NCBI RefSeq assembly: GCF_010731775.1
Contig: NZ_AP022590.1
Span: 3,286,001 to 3,350,000, forward strand
Direction of reading: 5' to 3'
Origin: Mycobacterium mantenii
GTDB taxonomy: Bacteria; Actinomycetota; Actinomycetes; Mycobacteriales; Mycobacteriaceae
DNA length: 64,000 bases
Position numbers and translations under genes: made by a program
Notes under the pieces: generated by a model
The model's input: only the letters and a program-made list of their open reading frames with translations
Databases searched by the model: none
What the model was told of the DNA's origin: nothing
Part shown: positions 55,697 through 64,000 of the stretch, piece after piece
Layout of the letters: the number at the start of each line of letters is the position of its first letter
How positions within the stretch are numbered: position 1 is the stretch's first letter

Positions 55697-55712
55697 TCGA
55701 ATGTATGTTCGA
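55697..55712. promoter_or_regulatory. LexA/SOS box upstream of imuA'-imuB
   Basis: TCGAATGTATGTTCGA matches the operator TCGAAC-N4-GTTCGA at all but one position of the 12 fixed ones. It lies 47 bases before the imuA' start. Together with the box at 41841, both arms of the mutasome are under the same repressor. Confidence 0.92.
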
Positions 55713-55842
55713 TGCATTTCGCAGTAAACACCCGCCCTCCGACAACCGTCAAGCGACGCGAGGGACAGCGTTATGCGATCGATACTGGTGGGGCTGATGG
55801 GTGCCATGTGGCCGCATTCTCGCGGAAATCAGGCCGGGCCAG

Positions 55843-57402
55843 CTACTCCCACTCGATGGTGCCGGGGGGTTTGCTGGTGATGTCCAGCACCACCCGGTTG
55901 ACCTCGGCCACCTCGTTGGTGATGCGGGTCGAGATGCGCTCGAGCACCTCGTAGGGGACCCGGGTCCAGTCGGCGGTCATGGCGTCCTCGCTGGACACCG
56001 GCCGCAGCACGATCGGGTGCCCGTAGGTGCGGTTGTCGCCCTGCACACCGACCGAGCGGACCTCGCCCAGCAGCACCACCGGGCACTGCCAGATCAGGTT
56101 GTCCAGGCCGGCGGCGGTGAGTTCCTCACGCGCGATCAAGTCGGCGCGGCGCAGCGTCTCCAACCGCTGCGCGGTGACCTCGCCGACGATCCGGATGCCC
56201 AGACCGGGGCCCGGAAAGGGTTGGCGCGCAACGATTTCCTCCGGCAGGCCAAGCTCACGTCCGACGGCGCGCACCTCGTCCTTGAACAGCAGCCGCAGCG
56301 GCTCGACGAGCTTGAACTTCAGGTCGTCGGGCAGGCCACCGACGTTGTGGTGGCTTTTGATGTTGGCGGTCCCGCTGCCCCCACCGGATTCCACCACGTC
56401 CGGGTACAGCGTGCCCTGCACCAGGAAATCAACCTCAGACCCGGTGTCGCTCAAGATCTCCCGCACCGCGCCCTCGAAGGCGCGGATGAACTGGCGACCG
56501 ATGATCTTGCGCTTGCCCTCGGGGTTGGTCACTCCCGACAGCGCCTGCAGGAAGGTGTCGGCAGCGTCGACGGTGACCAGGTTGGCTCCGGTGGCGGCGA
56601 CGAAATCGCGCTGCACCTGCGCGCGTTCGCCGGCGCGCAACAGCCCGTGGTCAACGAAAACACAGGTCAACCGGTCACCGATGGCGCGCTGCACCAGCGC
56701 GGCGGCCACCGCGGAGTCCACGCCGCCGGACAGCCCGCAGATGGCGTGGCCGTCGCCGATCTGTTCGCGCACCTGCTCCACCAGCGCGCTGGCGATGTTG
56801 GCCGTCGTCCAGTCCGCGCCCAGCCCGGCGAAGTCGTGCAGGAAGCGGCTGAGCACCTGCTGTCCGTGCGGGGTGTGCATGACCTCCGGGTGGTACTGCA
56901 CGCCGGCCAGGCCCCGCTGGCGGTTCTCGAAGCCGGCCACCGAGGCACCGGAGCTGCTGGCCACCACCTCGAACCCGTCCGGCGCGGCCGTGACCGCGTC
57001 ACCATGGCTCATCCATACCGGTTGCGAACTCGGTAGCCCCGAATGCAGTTCGCCGCCAAGAACTTTCAGCTCGGTACGACCGTATTCACTGGTTCCGGTA
57101 TGGGCGACGGTGCCGCCGAGGGCCTGCGCCATGGCCTGAAACCCGTAGCAGATGCCGAACACCGGCACCCCGAGATCGAACACCGCCGGATCGAGCTGCG
57201 GCGCGCCCGGCTCGTACACGCTGGACGGTCCGCCGGAGAGCACCAGCGCCAGTGGGTCGCGGGCCTTGATCTCCTCGACCGTGGTGGTGTGCGGGATGAC
57301 CTCGGAGAACACCCGGGCCTCGCGGACGCGACGGGCGATCAGCTGCGCATACTGTGCGCCGAAATCGACGACCAACACGGGCCGCTGCGAGGGGGTTTCC
57401 AC
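55843..57402 (-). CDS. guaA: GMP synthase (glutamine-hydrolysing)
   Basis: A 519-residue enzyme that aminates XMP to GMP with glutamine and ATP. The class I glutamine amidotransferase domain has [15 protein letters not shown] at the start, the nucleophile Cys in [10 protein letters not shown], and the His-Glu pair in [11 protein letters not shown]. The ATP pyrophosphatase domain has the PP-loop [26 protein letters not shown], and [18 protein letters not shown]. The dimerisation region ends [18 protein letters not shown] ([13 protein letters not shown]). ATG 57402 gives the usual length. Position next to imuA' matches M. tuberculosis (Rv3396c). Confidence 0.97.
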   Translation of the reverse strand: METPSQRPVLVVDFGAQYAQLIARRVREARVFSEVIPHTTTVEEIKARDPLALVLSGGPSSVYEPGAPQLDPAVFDLGVPVFGICYGFQAMAQALGGTVAHTGTSEYGRTELKVLGGELHSGLPSSQPVWMSHGDAVTAAPDGFEVVASSSGASVAGFENRQRGLAGVQYHPEVMHTPHGQQVLSRFLHDFAGLGADWTTANIASALVEQVREQIGDGHAICGLSGGVDSAVAAALVQRAIGDRLTCVFVDHGLLRAGERAQVQRDFVAATGANLVTVDAADTFLQALSGVTNPEGKRKIIGRQFIRAFEGAVREILSDTGSEVDFLVQGTLYPDVVESGGGSGTANIKSHHNVGGLPDDLKFKLVEPLRLLFKDEVRAVGRELGLPEEIVARQPFPGPGLGIRIVGEVTAQRLETLRRADLIAREELTAAGLDNLIWQCPVVLLGEVRSVGVQGDNRTYGHPIVLRPVSSEDAMTADWTRVPYEVLERISTRITNEVAEVNRVVLDITSKPPGTIEWE

Positions 57403-57508
57403 GGCAGCCAGCTTAGTGGCTACCGGAGGCTGCCCGGGTGCGGCCGTACCCTCGCCCAGCGCTCATCGACGCGCTGCTCGGAATCCGGGATTGATCGCGG
57501 GGAACCCC

Positions 57509-58150
57509 CTACAGCGAAAACGCTTGACACACCGCACTGACGGTCTGAAGGTCACCTTCGAAGTGAACTCGCCGCAGCGCCGCCTTACGCTTGGCCTCGG
57601 TTGACCCCAGCCGCGCGTTCACCAGATCGGTCGCGCCGGCGGTGAGCGTCACCGAGGGCTCGCCGCGAGCGGCGGCCAGGCGCCCCTGCGTTATCGCGAA
57701 TTCGAATCTGCGGCCGTCGATCTCGGCGCGGCACGTCACCTCCAACCCGGCCGCGCGCGCCGAGTTGAAGCCCAGCAGGAGGCCGGCCAGGAAGCCGTTG
57801 AGGGGCGTCGCCGGGCCGTCCCCGATCGGGTCGAGCCGGTCCAGCCCGAACCACGCGACACTTTGCAAGATGGGCAGTACCCGCTGCCACCCCATGTCGC
57901 TGAGGGTGTAGACGGTGCGCCCGATCGGCGCCGGCAGGTCGGCACGGTCGACGAGCCCGGCTTCCTGTAGTTCCCTTAGCCGCTCGGCCAGCAGATTCGT
58001 TGCGATGCCCGGCAGCTCGTCGCGCAGGTCACCGTAGCGGCGCGGTCCGCCGACCAGCTCACGCAGGATCAGCAACGTCCACCGCTCGCCCAGGACGTCG
58101 AGCCCGCGCGCGATCGGACAGTTCTGGTTGTAGTTCCTGCGGGACGCCAC
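57509..58150 (-). CDS. HxlR-family regulator with SCP2-like ligand domain
   Basis: A 213-residue repressor or activator. The winged-helix HxlR domain is at residues 1-100: NCPIARGLDVLGERWTLLIL, GPRRYGDLRDELPGIATNLL (recognition helix) and LERLRELQEAGLV-like AERLRELQEAGLVDRA. The C-terminal half (about 120-213: GFLAGLLLGFNSARA, ARGEPSVTLTAGATDLVNAR) resembles a sterol-carrier-protein-2 fold found behind HxlR domains, which could bind a small hydrophobic ligand. The Cys in NCPIA is the conserved HxlR cysteine. It is divergent from the MFS-methyltransferase genes over an AT-rich 80-base gap, so it probably controls them and itself. Confidence 0.9.
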   Translation of the reverse strand: MASRRNYNQNCPIARGLDVLGERWTLLILRELVGGPRRYGDLRDELPGIATNLLAERLRELQEAGLVDRADLPAPIGRTVYTLSDMGWQRVLPILQSVAWFGLDRLDPIGDGPATPLNGFLAGLLLGFNSARAAGLEVTCRAEIDGRRFEFAITQGRLAAARGEPSVTLTAGATDLVNARLGSTEAKRKAALRRVHFEGDLQTVSAVCQAFSL

Positions 58151-58171
58151 CCCGCCAGGCTACCGCATGGT

Positions 58172-58217
58172 ACACGTGTTTTTCAACTTATTACTTGAAT
58201 TATTTGTCTATTAGATT
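58172..58217. promoter_or_regulatory. Putative promoter/operator region between HxlR gene and exporter
   Basis: The 80-base gap is very AT-rich for this genome. It has ACACGTGT (58172-58179), an inverted repeat TTCAA-N8-TTGAA (58182-58199), and a possible -10 (TAGATT, 58212-58217) 14 bases before the exporter ATG. The symmetrical site is a good candidate for HxlR binding. Sequence-based inference only. Confidence 0.45.
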
Positions 58218-58230
58218 TATTGTCTTGTTC

Positions 58231-59748
58231 ATGCTTCTCGCACCGATAGTCCGCAGTCATCCTGTTCCCGCACTCGCCGTAATCTGCCTCGGCGTCTTCG
58301 TCATCAGCGTCGACGCCACCATCGTCAACGTCGCGTTGCCCACGTTGTCGCGCGAACTCGGCGCCGACACCGCCCAGCTGCAATGGATCGTCGACGCCTA
58401 CACCCTGGTGATGTCCGGCCTGCTGCTGTCGGCCGGCAGCCTGTCCGACCGTTACGGCCGCAGGGGGTGGCTCAACTCCGGGCTGGCCCTGTTCGCGCTC
58501 ACCTCCGCCGTTGCGGCGCAAGTTAATTCGGCCGACGCGCTGATCGCGGCCCGCGCGGCCATGGGCATAGGCGCGGCGGTGATCTTCCCGACCACACTGG
58601 GACTGATCACCAACATCTTCACCGACGCGGCGGCGCGCGCCAAGGCGATCGGGCTGTGGGCGGCGATGGTGGGCGTCGGGGTGGCCGTGGGACCGATCAG
58701 CGGCGGCTGGCTGCTCGAACACTTCTGGTGGGGCTCGATCTTCATGGTGAACATTCCCATTGCCGCACTGGCCATCATCGGCGGCCTCCTCTTCGTCCCG
58801 ACCTCACGTGACCCGGCCGCGCCGCGCATCGACGTCCCCGGCCTCGTCCTGTCGGCGGCCGGCGTCACAACGCTGGTCTACACGGTCATCGAGGCGCCCA
58901 CCTGGGGATGGACCGACGGCCGGACCGCGGCCGGATTCGCCTTGGCGACAGGGCTTCTCGCCGGGTTCGCGCTCTGGGAACGGCATACCGCCCAGCCGAT
59001 GCTGGACGTGTCGGTGTTCTTCGACCGCCGGTTCTCCGGCGGCAGCCTGGCGGTGACCGCCGGCTTCCTCACCTTGTTCGGGTTCATCTTCGTCATCACC
59101 CAGTATTTCCAATTCATCAAGGACTACAGCGCTTTTCAGAGTGGCGTACGGCTGCTTCCGGTCGCCGCCTCGATCGCGCTGGCCAGCATCCTGGGACCCC
59201 GGCTGGTGCAACGGGTCGGCACCACGGCCGTCGTCGCCGCCGGTCTGACCGTGTTCGCCGCCGGTCTTGCGTGGGCGTCGACGGCGGATGCCGCCACACC
59301 CTATGACCAGATCGCCATCCAGATGCTGCTGCTCGGCGGCGGCCTCGGCCTGACCGTTTCGCCGGCCACCGAGGCGATCATGGGATCGCTGTCCGTCGAC
59401 AAGGCCGGCGTCGGCTCGGCCGTCAACGACACCACGCGTGAACTCGGCGGCACCCTGGGCGTCGCCATCGCCGGCAGCATCTTCGCGTCGGTGTATTCGG
59501 GACACCTCGGGGCGGCCGCGTTGACCGGATTGCCCGCCGAGCCCATGCGGCACTCAATGGCATTGGCGCACCGGGTGATTCAGCAATTGCCCGCGCCGCA
59601 AGCCGGCTACGTCCGCGGCGTCGTCGATCGCGCGTTCCTGGACGGCCTGCAGGTGAGCTCGCTGGTCTGCGCGGGCATCGCGCTGGGGGCCGCAATCGTC
59701 GTCGGCTGGCTACTGCCGGCGCGTCAAACCGAAAGGGAAGTCTCATGA
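58231..59748 (+). CDS. MFS exporter, DHA2 (14-helix) drug:proton antiporter type
   Basis: A 505-residue DHA2-type transporter. Landmarks are LGVFVISVDATIVNVALPTL in helix 1, LLLSAGSLSDRYGRRGWL in loop 2-3, GIGAAVIFPTTLGLITN, and GVGVAVGPISGGWLLEHFWWGSIF (motif C, antiporter signature). Length and repeated pattern fit 14 helices. ATG 58231 is selected; upstream extension would run through the AT-rich promoter. It overlaps the first methyltransferase by 4 bases, so export and methylation seem linked. The substrate is unknown and may be a product or an inhibitor, possibly a compound of the two methyltransferases. Confidence 0.92.
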   Translation: MLLAPIVRSHPVPALAVICLGVFVISVDATIVNVALPTLSRELGADTAQLQWIVDAYTLVMSGLLLSAGSLSDRYGRRGWLNSGLALFALTSAVAAQVNSADALIAARAAMGIGAAVIFPTTLGLITNIFTDAAARAKAIGLWAAMVGVGVAVGPISGGWLLEHFWWGSIFMVNIPIAALAIIGGLLFVPTSRDPAAPRIDVPGLVLSAAGVTTLVYTVIEAPTWGWTDGRTAAGFALATGLLAGFALWERHTAQPMLDVSVFFDRRFSGGSLAVTAGFLTLFGFIFVITQYFQFIKDYSAFQSGVRLLPVAASIALASILGPRLVQRVGTTAVVAAGLTVFAAGLAWASTADAATPYDQIAIQMLLLGGGLGLTVSPATEAIMGSLSVDKAGVGSAVNDTTRELGGTLGVAIAGSIFASVYSGHLGAAALTGLPAEPMRHSMALAHRVIQQLPAPQAGYVRGVVDRAFLDGLQVSSLVCAGIALGAAIVVGWLLPARQTEREVS

Positions 59749-60563
59749 CCAACAGCACCTATGTCCTCGGCCACGCCGACGTGGAAGTGCGGCGGCTCCT
59801 CCTGCAGGGACGGCTGTACAACCACTACACCGAGCACGCGCTGCGGCTCGCCGGGCTGCGCCCGGGCATGCTGGTGCTCGATATCGGGTGCGGGCCCGGT
59901 GACGTGTCGTTCGTCGCCGCCCGGCTGGTCGGCCCGACGGGAAGTGTCCTCGGGGTGGACGCCGCGCCCGCGATGGTCGACCTCGCCCGCATGCGCGCCG
60001 CCGAACAAGGCTTGGGCACAGTACAATTCACCCAGGCTGTCGTCGACGAGCTCGCGCTGGACCAACCGGTGGACGCGGTCATCGGCCGGCTGATCCTGAT
60101 GCACCTGCCCGACCCGGCCGCCACGCTGCGGCACCTGCGCACGCAGGTGCGCCCCGGCGGCGTCCTCGCGTTCTCCGAGAACGACATCACCGCGACGCGC
60201 AGCATCCCCGACCTGCCGCTGTTCGGGCGGGTCACGGGCGGGATCGTCCGTGCCTTCGAGGCCATGGGGCTGCGCGCCGAGTTCGGCACCACCCTGCACC
60301 GGGTGTTCGCCGACGCCGGCCTGGGCGCGCCCAGCCTGACGCAGGGCACGCCCATCGGGACCGCCGCCGACGCCGACATCCTGGCCTATGCCGCGGAAGT
60401 CTGGCGGTTGGTCTCCCCCATCGCCGAACAGGGCGGCTTCGCCATCGACGAGCTCGCCGACATCGAGGACTTCGTGCCGCGATTCCGCGAGGAGGCGCTC
60501 GCGGTCAACGCCCTCATCACCATGCCTCCGCTGATCACCGCATGGACAAAGGTGGACAAATGA
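59745..60563 (+). CDS. Class I SAM-dependent methyltransferase, coupled to the exporter
   Basis: A 272-residue methyltransferase. The N-terminal YVLGHADVEVRRLLLQGRLY followed by YTEHALRLAGLRPGM is typical of a group near small-molecule transporters. Motif I is VLDIGCGPGDVSFVAARLV, motif II VLGVDAAPAMVDLAR, and the later ADAVIGRLILMHLPDP and RPGGVLAFSEND complete the SAM fold. The start ATG overlaps the exporter stop (ATGA). The end overlaps the next methyltransferase in the same way. The two are unlike each other in the substrate half, suggesting successive or different methylations. Confidence 0.92.
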   Translation: MTNSTYVLGHADVEVRRLLLQGRLYNHYTEHALRLAGLRPGMLVLDIGCGPGDVSFVAARLVGPTGSVLGVDAAPAMVDLARMRAAEQGLGTVQFTQAVVDELALDQPVDAVIGRLILMHLPDPAATLRHLRTQVRPGGVLAFSENDITATRSIPDLPLFGRVTGGIVRAFEAMGLRAEFGTTLHRVFADAGLGAPSLTQGTPIGTAADADILAYAAEVWRLVSPIAEQGGFAIDELADIEDFVPRFREEALAVNALITMPPLITAWTKVDK

Positions 60564-61375
60564 ACGACACGATCGCCGTCCAATACTCGACCGGGCTGTC
60601 GCGGCGCAACATCGAGAACGCCCTGGCCGCCGCCGGCAAGGACCTCGACCACCTGGAACCCGCGGACCTGGGGCTGCTGGAGGACTTTCACACCATGGGT
60701 CGCTTCGCCACCAGCCAACTGGTGGACCTGGCGGCCATCACCGGCGCAAGCCGGGTGCTCGACGCGGGCAGCGGGATCGGCGGCACCGCCCGCTACGTCG
60801 CCGACCGGTGTGGCTGCGCGGTGACCGCCGTGGACCTCACCGAGGAATACTGTGACACACACCGCTGGCTCAACCGGCTTGTCGGGCTGGATGATTCGAT
60901 CACCGTTTTCCAAGGCGACGTCACCGCATTGCCCTTCCCGCCCGGCTCGTTCGACGTCGTCGTCAGTCAACACGTTCAGATGAACGTGGCCGATAAGGCG
61001 GGTCTGTACCGCGAAGCCCGCCGCGTACTCACCGCCGGTGGCCGGCTTGCCATGTGGGACTTGACCATTGGTGACCGCCGCGCGCTCGACTTCCCGCTGC
61101 CCTGGGCCAACACACCCGCCAACAGCCATCTGGTGACCCCCGAGGAGCTGCGATCCCTCGTCGCTTCCGCGGGGTTCACCGTCGAGCGCTGGAACGATCT
61201 CACCGACACCGCGAGCTCGCTCATGCAGGCGTTGCTCGCACAACCGCCCCAACCGCTGGGCCTGCACGCGTTTGTCACCGACTTTCGTCGCAAGGCCGAA
61301 AACCTCACCCAGGCGCTAGCCGACGGACGCCTGCGCGCGATCCAGGGGGTCGTGTGCGCAGCGAGTGCGGGCTGA
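60560..61375 (+). CDS. Class I SAM-dependent methyltransferase, third gene of the exporter cassette
   Basis: A 271-residue enzyme of a different branch from its neighbour. The N-terminal region (QYSTGLSRRNIENALAAAGK, then EDFHTMGRFATSQLVDLAA) resembles the gamma-tocopherol/sarcosine-dimethylglycine methyltransferase type, in which the helical start forms the substrate lid. Motif I is VLDAGSGIGGTARYVA, motif II AVTAVDLTEEYCDT, then FDVVVSQHVQMNV and GRLAMWDLTIG. ATG 60560 overlaps the previous stop. It ends 129 bases before the DUF222-HNH gene stop on the other strand. Acceptor unknown; N-methylation of amines or C-methylation of aromatic rings would be compatible with the fold. Confidence 0.92.
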   Translation: MNDTIAVQYSTGLSRRNIENALAAAGKDLDHLEPADLGLLEDFHTMGRFATSQLVDLAAITGASRVLDAGSGIGGTARYVADRCGCAVTAVDLTEEYCDTHRWLNRLVGLDDSITVFQGDVTALPFPPGSFDVVVSQHVQMNVADKAGLYREARRVLTAGGRLAMWDLTIGDRRALDFPLPWANTPANSHLVTPEELRSLVASAGFTVERWNDLTDTASSLMQALLAQPPQPLGLHAFVTDFRRKAENLTQALADGRLRAIQGVVCAASAG

Positions 61376-61416
61376 ATATAGTGCGGCCCAACTAGATTCC
61401 AGGACAGCGTTACACG

Positions 61417-61506
61417 ATGACGTGGAGCGGCGGCCGCGGAGAGGTCATGTTCCTGCAGCGGTCCGACGGCTCGGGATTGCGTTACTTCACGACCGGAACC
61501 GGGGCT
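61417..61506 (+). pseudogene. Alpha/beta hydrolase remnant, N-terminal stub
   Basis: An ATG-started frame reads MTWSGGRGEVMFLQRSDGSG, then LRYFTTGTGA, which resembles the beginning of an alpha/beta hydrolase (usually followed by P-LVLLHTVRTQ). After GTGA the likeness ends exactly where the DUF222-HNH gene stop begins, so the rest of the gene is gone. The frame continues a short way over the HNH gene without further homology. Confidence 0.55.
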
Positions 61507-62761
61507 AGTTGTTTGTCGGTGGTGGTTGGGGCTGGAAGGGTTCATACCACCACCAGTCGGCGCGCTCGCCGGTAGGTCCCGGGCAGGGCGCCACCGCGGG
61601 AGGGGGTTGGGTCGGTGGGCGTGCCAGAGATCCCGGGCTCAGTAACCGGCCGGCGTCGTCGGTGACGGTGAGAGCGCCTGCGGGTCCGGTGATGGTGATG
61701 ACGCCCCGATGGTGCAACCGGTGATGATGAGGGCATAGCAGCACCAGGTTGGCCAACTCCGTGGGGCCGCCGTCCTCCCAGTGCCAGATGTGATGGGCGT
61801 GCAGACCACGGGTGGCACCGCAACCCGGAACCACGCACGTGCGGTCGCGGTACTCCAGCGCGCGGCGAAGCCGCCGGTTGATCAGGCGGGTCGCCCTCCC
61901 GGCACCGATGACCTCACCGTGACGCTCGAACCAGACTTCGGCAGTGCCATCACACGTGAGGTATCGGCGTTCGGCGTCGGTGAGCAGCGGACCCAGATGC
62001 AGTGCCGCAGCGGGCTGCTCGACGTCGACATGCACCACCACGGTGGTGTGCTGCCCGTGCGGGCGGCGGGCCGCCTCGGCGTCCCATCCGGCCTCAACCA
62101 GGCGCATAAACGCCTCGGCGGTGCCCGGCAACGGGGGCCGCTGATCTAAAGCGCCCCGGCCCTCACCGTGATCGTGCTTCCACTCGGCGATCAGCGCATC
62201 ACGGTGAGACGCCAAGGCGGCGTCGAACTTCGCGGCGTCCTGGTGGGCAAGTGCGATCCGATAGCAGCTGCCCTGCTCGTTGGTGGTCGTCGTGATCGAG
62301 CAGCGCTCGAGCCCGGGCCGGGGGTCGGGTTCGGGTCGCGGTTCCAGCTTGACCGCGGTGCGCAGCTGATTGACCGTGGCGCAGCGCGCCAGCTGCGCGT
62401 AGTGCTCATCAGAACCCGCCCCGGCCCGCGCCGCGATGACGCCGACCTGATCGGTCGACAGCCGGCCCTCTCGCATGCCTTGAGCGCAGCGTGGGAACTC
62501 CTCGAGCCGGCTCGCGATGGTGCTGATCGTGTGCGCGTTCGCCGGCGAGCAGCCCGTCTTCCAGGCCACCAACGCCGGCACCGACCGCGCGCCGGTGACG
62601 CCACACAATTGGTCGCGATCGATCTCGGCGACGATCTCAACGATGCGCCCATCAATCGCGTTGCGCTGACCCGTCAACTCCGCCAGCTCCTCGAACAACA
62701 CCGCAACACGCTCGCTGGGACTCACCACCACAGCACCAGCGGATGCGGTCAAAGACATCAC
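61505..62761 (-). CDS. DUF222 - HNH endonuclease protein (13E12 family), second copy
   Basis: A 418-residue protein with DUF222 (about 15-290, e.g. RVAVLFEELAELTGQRNAID, GCSPANAHTISTIASRLEEF) and an HNH module (RDRTCVVPGCGATRGLHAHH, then HWEDGGPTELANLVLLCPHHHRLHH in separate parts). The HH/N/H catalytic residues and the Cys pairs are all present, so the nuclease may be functional. Sequence differs much from the first copy at 20.2 kb and from another subgroup. GTG 62761 or ATG 62758 starts it. Gene remnants abut it on both sides, which marks an insertion or deletion junction. Confidence 0.9.
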   Translation of the reverse strand: MMSLTASAGAVVVSPSERVAVLFEELAELTGQRNAIDGRIVEIVAEIDRDQLCGVTGARSVPALVAWKTGCSPANAHTISTIASRLEEFPRCAQGMREGRLSTDQVGVIAARAGAGSDEHYAQLARCATVNQLRTAVKLEPRPEPDPRPGLERCSITTTTNEQGSCYRIALAHQDAAKFDAALASHRDALIAEWKHDHGEGRGALDQRPPLPGTAEAFMRLVEAGWDAEAARRPHGQHTTVVVHVDVEQPAAALHLGPLLTDAERRYLTCDGTAEVWFERHGEVIGAGRATRLINRRLRRALEYRDRTCVVPGCGATRGLHAHHIWHWEDGGPTELANLVLLCPHHHRLHHRGVITITGPAGALTVTDDAGRLLSPGSLARPPTQPPPAVAPCPGPTGERADWWWYEPFQPQPPPTNN

Positions 62762-62850
62762 ATCATCATTGCAGCCACCACCGACAAGTCCGGGCTGCCC
62801 GATCCCCGGCCGACGCGCGGGATCTAGGTTCGCCGGGCCGATCGCTGCCC

Positions 62851-63536
62851 TCCACGACCAAGTTCATCTTCCGTTCGGCGTGGAAAGGCGGCGAACTGGT
62901 GCGCTGCAAGGGATCGGCGGCCGTGGCCGACGCAGCCGCTGCCGCCAACGTTCCCCGCTTGGTGCAGGAATCAGTGGCGATGATCTATCGCGAGGGCGCG
63001 GACCGATGGATCGACGAAAACTGGCCGACAGACCACTACCCCGTTGCCGTTGGTAATCACGCCGCCGAGGCCAACGCCCGCCGATTCGGCGACCTTGATG
63101 GCATGGCCGTGATTCTTCGATTCGGCGTCTTTTACGGAGTCGGCGCGGCGCACAGCGAGCAGATCATGGGGATGGCGTGCGCCACATGGCATTTCAAGCA
63201 GGCCGCCCCCAAAGCTATGTGTCGTCGATCCACCTTGCCGATGCCGCCAACGCGGTGGTGGCCGCACTCACTTGCCAGGCCGGCACCTACAACGTCGTTG
63301 ACGATCAACCCGTGACCGCGCGGGACAGCGCGCTGGCGATGGGCGCGGCACTCGGCGCCAAACCATGGTTGCGCGGACCGGGACGCCTCGCGCTGCTGCT
63401 CGGGGACCGGGCCACGTCGCTGACACGGTCCTTGAGAGTCAGCAATGCCCGGTTGCTTGGCGACAGACATGGCGGCGTGGTGGAGTGGGTATCGGTTCAA
63501 CCAGCCCCCGACACCAGGAAGCGAGGACCGCGGTGA
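62851..63536 (+). pseudogene. NAD(P)-dependent epimerase/SDR remnant with frameshift
   Basis: Two frames join into one extended SDR without its N-terminal Rossmann motif. The first (62851 to about 63177) reads TTKFIFRSAWKGGELVRC, VPRLVQESVAMIYREG, VGNHAAEANARRF and FGVFYGVGAAHSEQIMGM. The second (from 63177, GTG) continues [35 protein letters not shown] and [14 protein letters not shown]. One base is apparently missing near 63175. The N-terminal third is absent where the DUF222-HNH gene begins. Its end overlaps the start of the HAD gene. Confidence 0.75.
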
Positions 63537-64000
63537 GCTCATCCCTGGGTCTGCCAGAGAAAGTGCGTGCCTGCCTGTTCGACCTCGACGGAGTGCTCAC
63601 CGACACCGCCAGTGTGCACACCAAAGCCTGGAAGGCCATGTTCGACGCCTACCTGTCCGACCGGGCCAAGCGCACCGGCGGCGAGTTCGTTCCCTTCGAC
63701 GCGGCCACCGACTATCGCGAATACGTCGACGGCAAGAAGCGCGAGGACGGGGTCCGCTCGTTCCTGGAAAGCCGCGACATCCACCTGCCCGACGGCAGCC
63801 CCGACGATCCCGACGACGCCGAGACGATCTACGGCCTGGGCAACCGCAAGAACGACATGTTCCAAAAGGTTTTGAAGGAGGACGGCGTCGAGGTGTTCGA
63901 CGGGTCGCTGCGCTACCTCGAGGCGGTGTCGGCCGCGGGGCTGGGGATCGCGGTGGTGTCGTCGAGCGCCAACACCCGCGACGTCCTGAAGATCACCGGC
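63533..64000 (+). CDS. HAD-superfamily beta-phosphoglucomutase-like protein, N-terminal part
   Basis: The first 156 residues are present; the gene runs off the right edge. From GTG 63533 it reads [20 protein letters not shown], with HAD motif I DLDGVLTD carrying the nucleophile Asp. The cap domain ([34 protein letters not shown]) is typical of beta-phosphoglucomutases, and motif [14 protein letters not shown] closes the visible part. It interconverts beta-glucose 1- and 6-phosphate; the H37Rv homolog is Rv3400, which precedes a glycoside phosphorylase-like gene for trehalose or maltose metabolism. The start is chosen for the short overlap with the upstream remnant; a longer N-terminus as in the H37Rv protein may have been lost with the rearrangement. 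Confidence 0.9.
   Translation, partial: MSSSLGLPEKVRACLFDLDGVLTDTASVHTKAWKAMFDAYLSDRAKRTGGEFVPFDAATDYREYVDGKKREDGVRSFLESRDIHLPDGSPDDPDDAETIYGLGNRKNDMFQKVLKEDGVEVFDGSLRYLEAVSAAGLGIAVVSSSANTRDVLKITG

Noticed and set aside
55713..55842. Short frames between guaA and the imuA' LexA box, including one from ATG 55773
   Set aside because: They are short, lack ribosome sites and families, and run into guaA on the opposite strand.

Overview
The window is high-GC, densely coded DNA from a slow-growing Mycobacterium, most like the M. avium complex. The evidence is protein content: cyclopropane mycolate synthase, WS/DGAT acyltransferase, MfpA, FHA-ABC exporters, DUF732 and DUF222-HNH (13E12) proteins. 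Gene order also follows, from memory, the M. tuberculosis H37Rv stretch from about Rv3318 to Rv3400, but without its PE/PPE genes and with several replaced blocks. Species assignment and ortholog names are from recall and were not searched.

Layout. 1-12.5 kb: end of a succinate dehydrogenase operon (sdhA end, sdhB), a carboxymuconolactone decarboxylase, a SigJ-type sigma factor, an aminotransferase, an SMP-30-like protein, dacB1, sugI-nagA, a YihY membrane protein with trpS, and an alpha/beta hydrolase. 12.5-19.7 kb: both isocitrate dehydrogenase isozymes side by side (icd1, icd2), then the methionine operon metY-metX-methyltransferase. Its leader carries a SAM-IV riboswitch followed by a short Cys-containing leader ORF and a strong hairpin. 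19.8-26.5 kb: a VOC protein, a DUF222-HNH gene, a covalent flavoprotein oxidase, a secreted DUF732 protein with heptapeptide repeats, a DUF3017 membrane protein with folD, and an old yellow enzyme homolog.

26.5-36.5 kb: two tandem FHA-FHA-ABC exporters face the conservon-type operon sensor-roadblock-DUF742-GTPase-mfpA. 36.7-45.5 kb: methyltransferase/spoU, nitroreductase, dnaE2 behind a perfect LexA box, a WS/DGAT acyltransferase, otsB and htdY. 45.5-52.1 kb: lipid-related and other genes (lpqD, acrA1, cmaA1, iunH, a KasB-like synthase). 52.2-57.4 kb: a lactate 2-monooxygenase-like gene cut by an in-frame TAG, the SOS pair imuA'-imuB behind a second LexA box, and guaA. Thus dnaE2, imuA' and imuB, which together form the mycobacterial mutasome, all lie in this window.

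57.4-63.5 kb departs from the H37Rv order. It holds a HxlR regulator divergent from an MFS exporter and two translationally coupled SAM methyltransferases. A second DUF222-HNH gene follows, sitting between an alpha/beta-hydrolase stub and a frameshifted NAD-epimerase remnant. The window ends inside a beta-phosphoglucomutase-like HAD gene. Several intergenic or coding tandem repeats (57, 56, 36, 30, 21, 12 and 9 bp units) are candidate polymorphic loci. No tRNA, rRNA, CRISPR array or transposase gene was seen.
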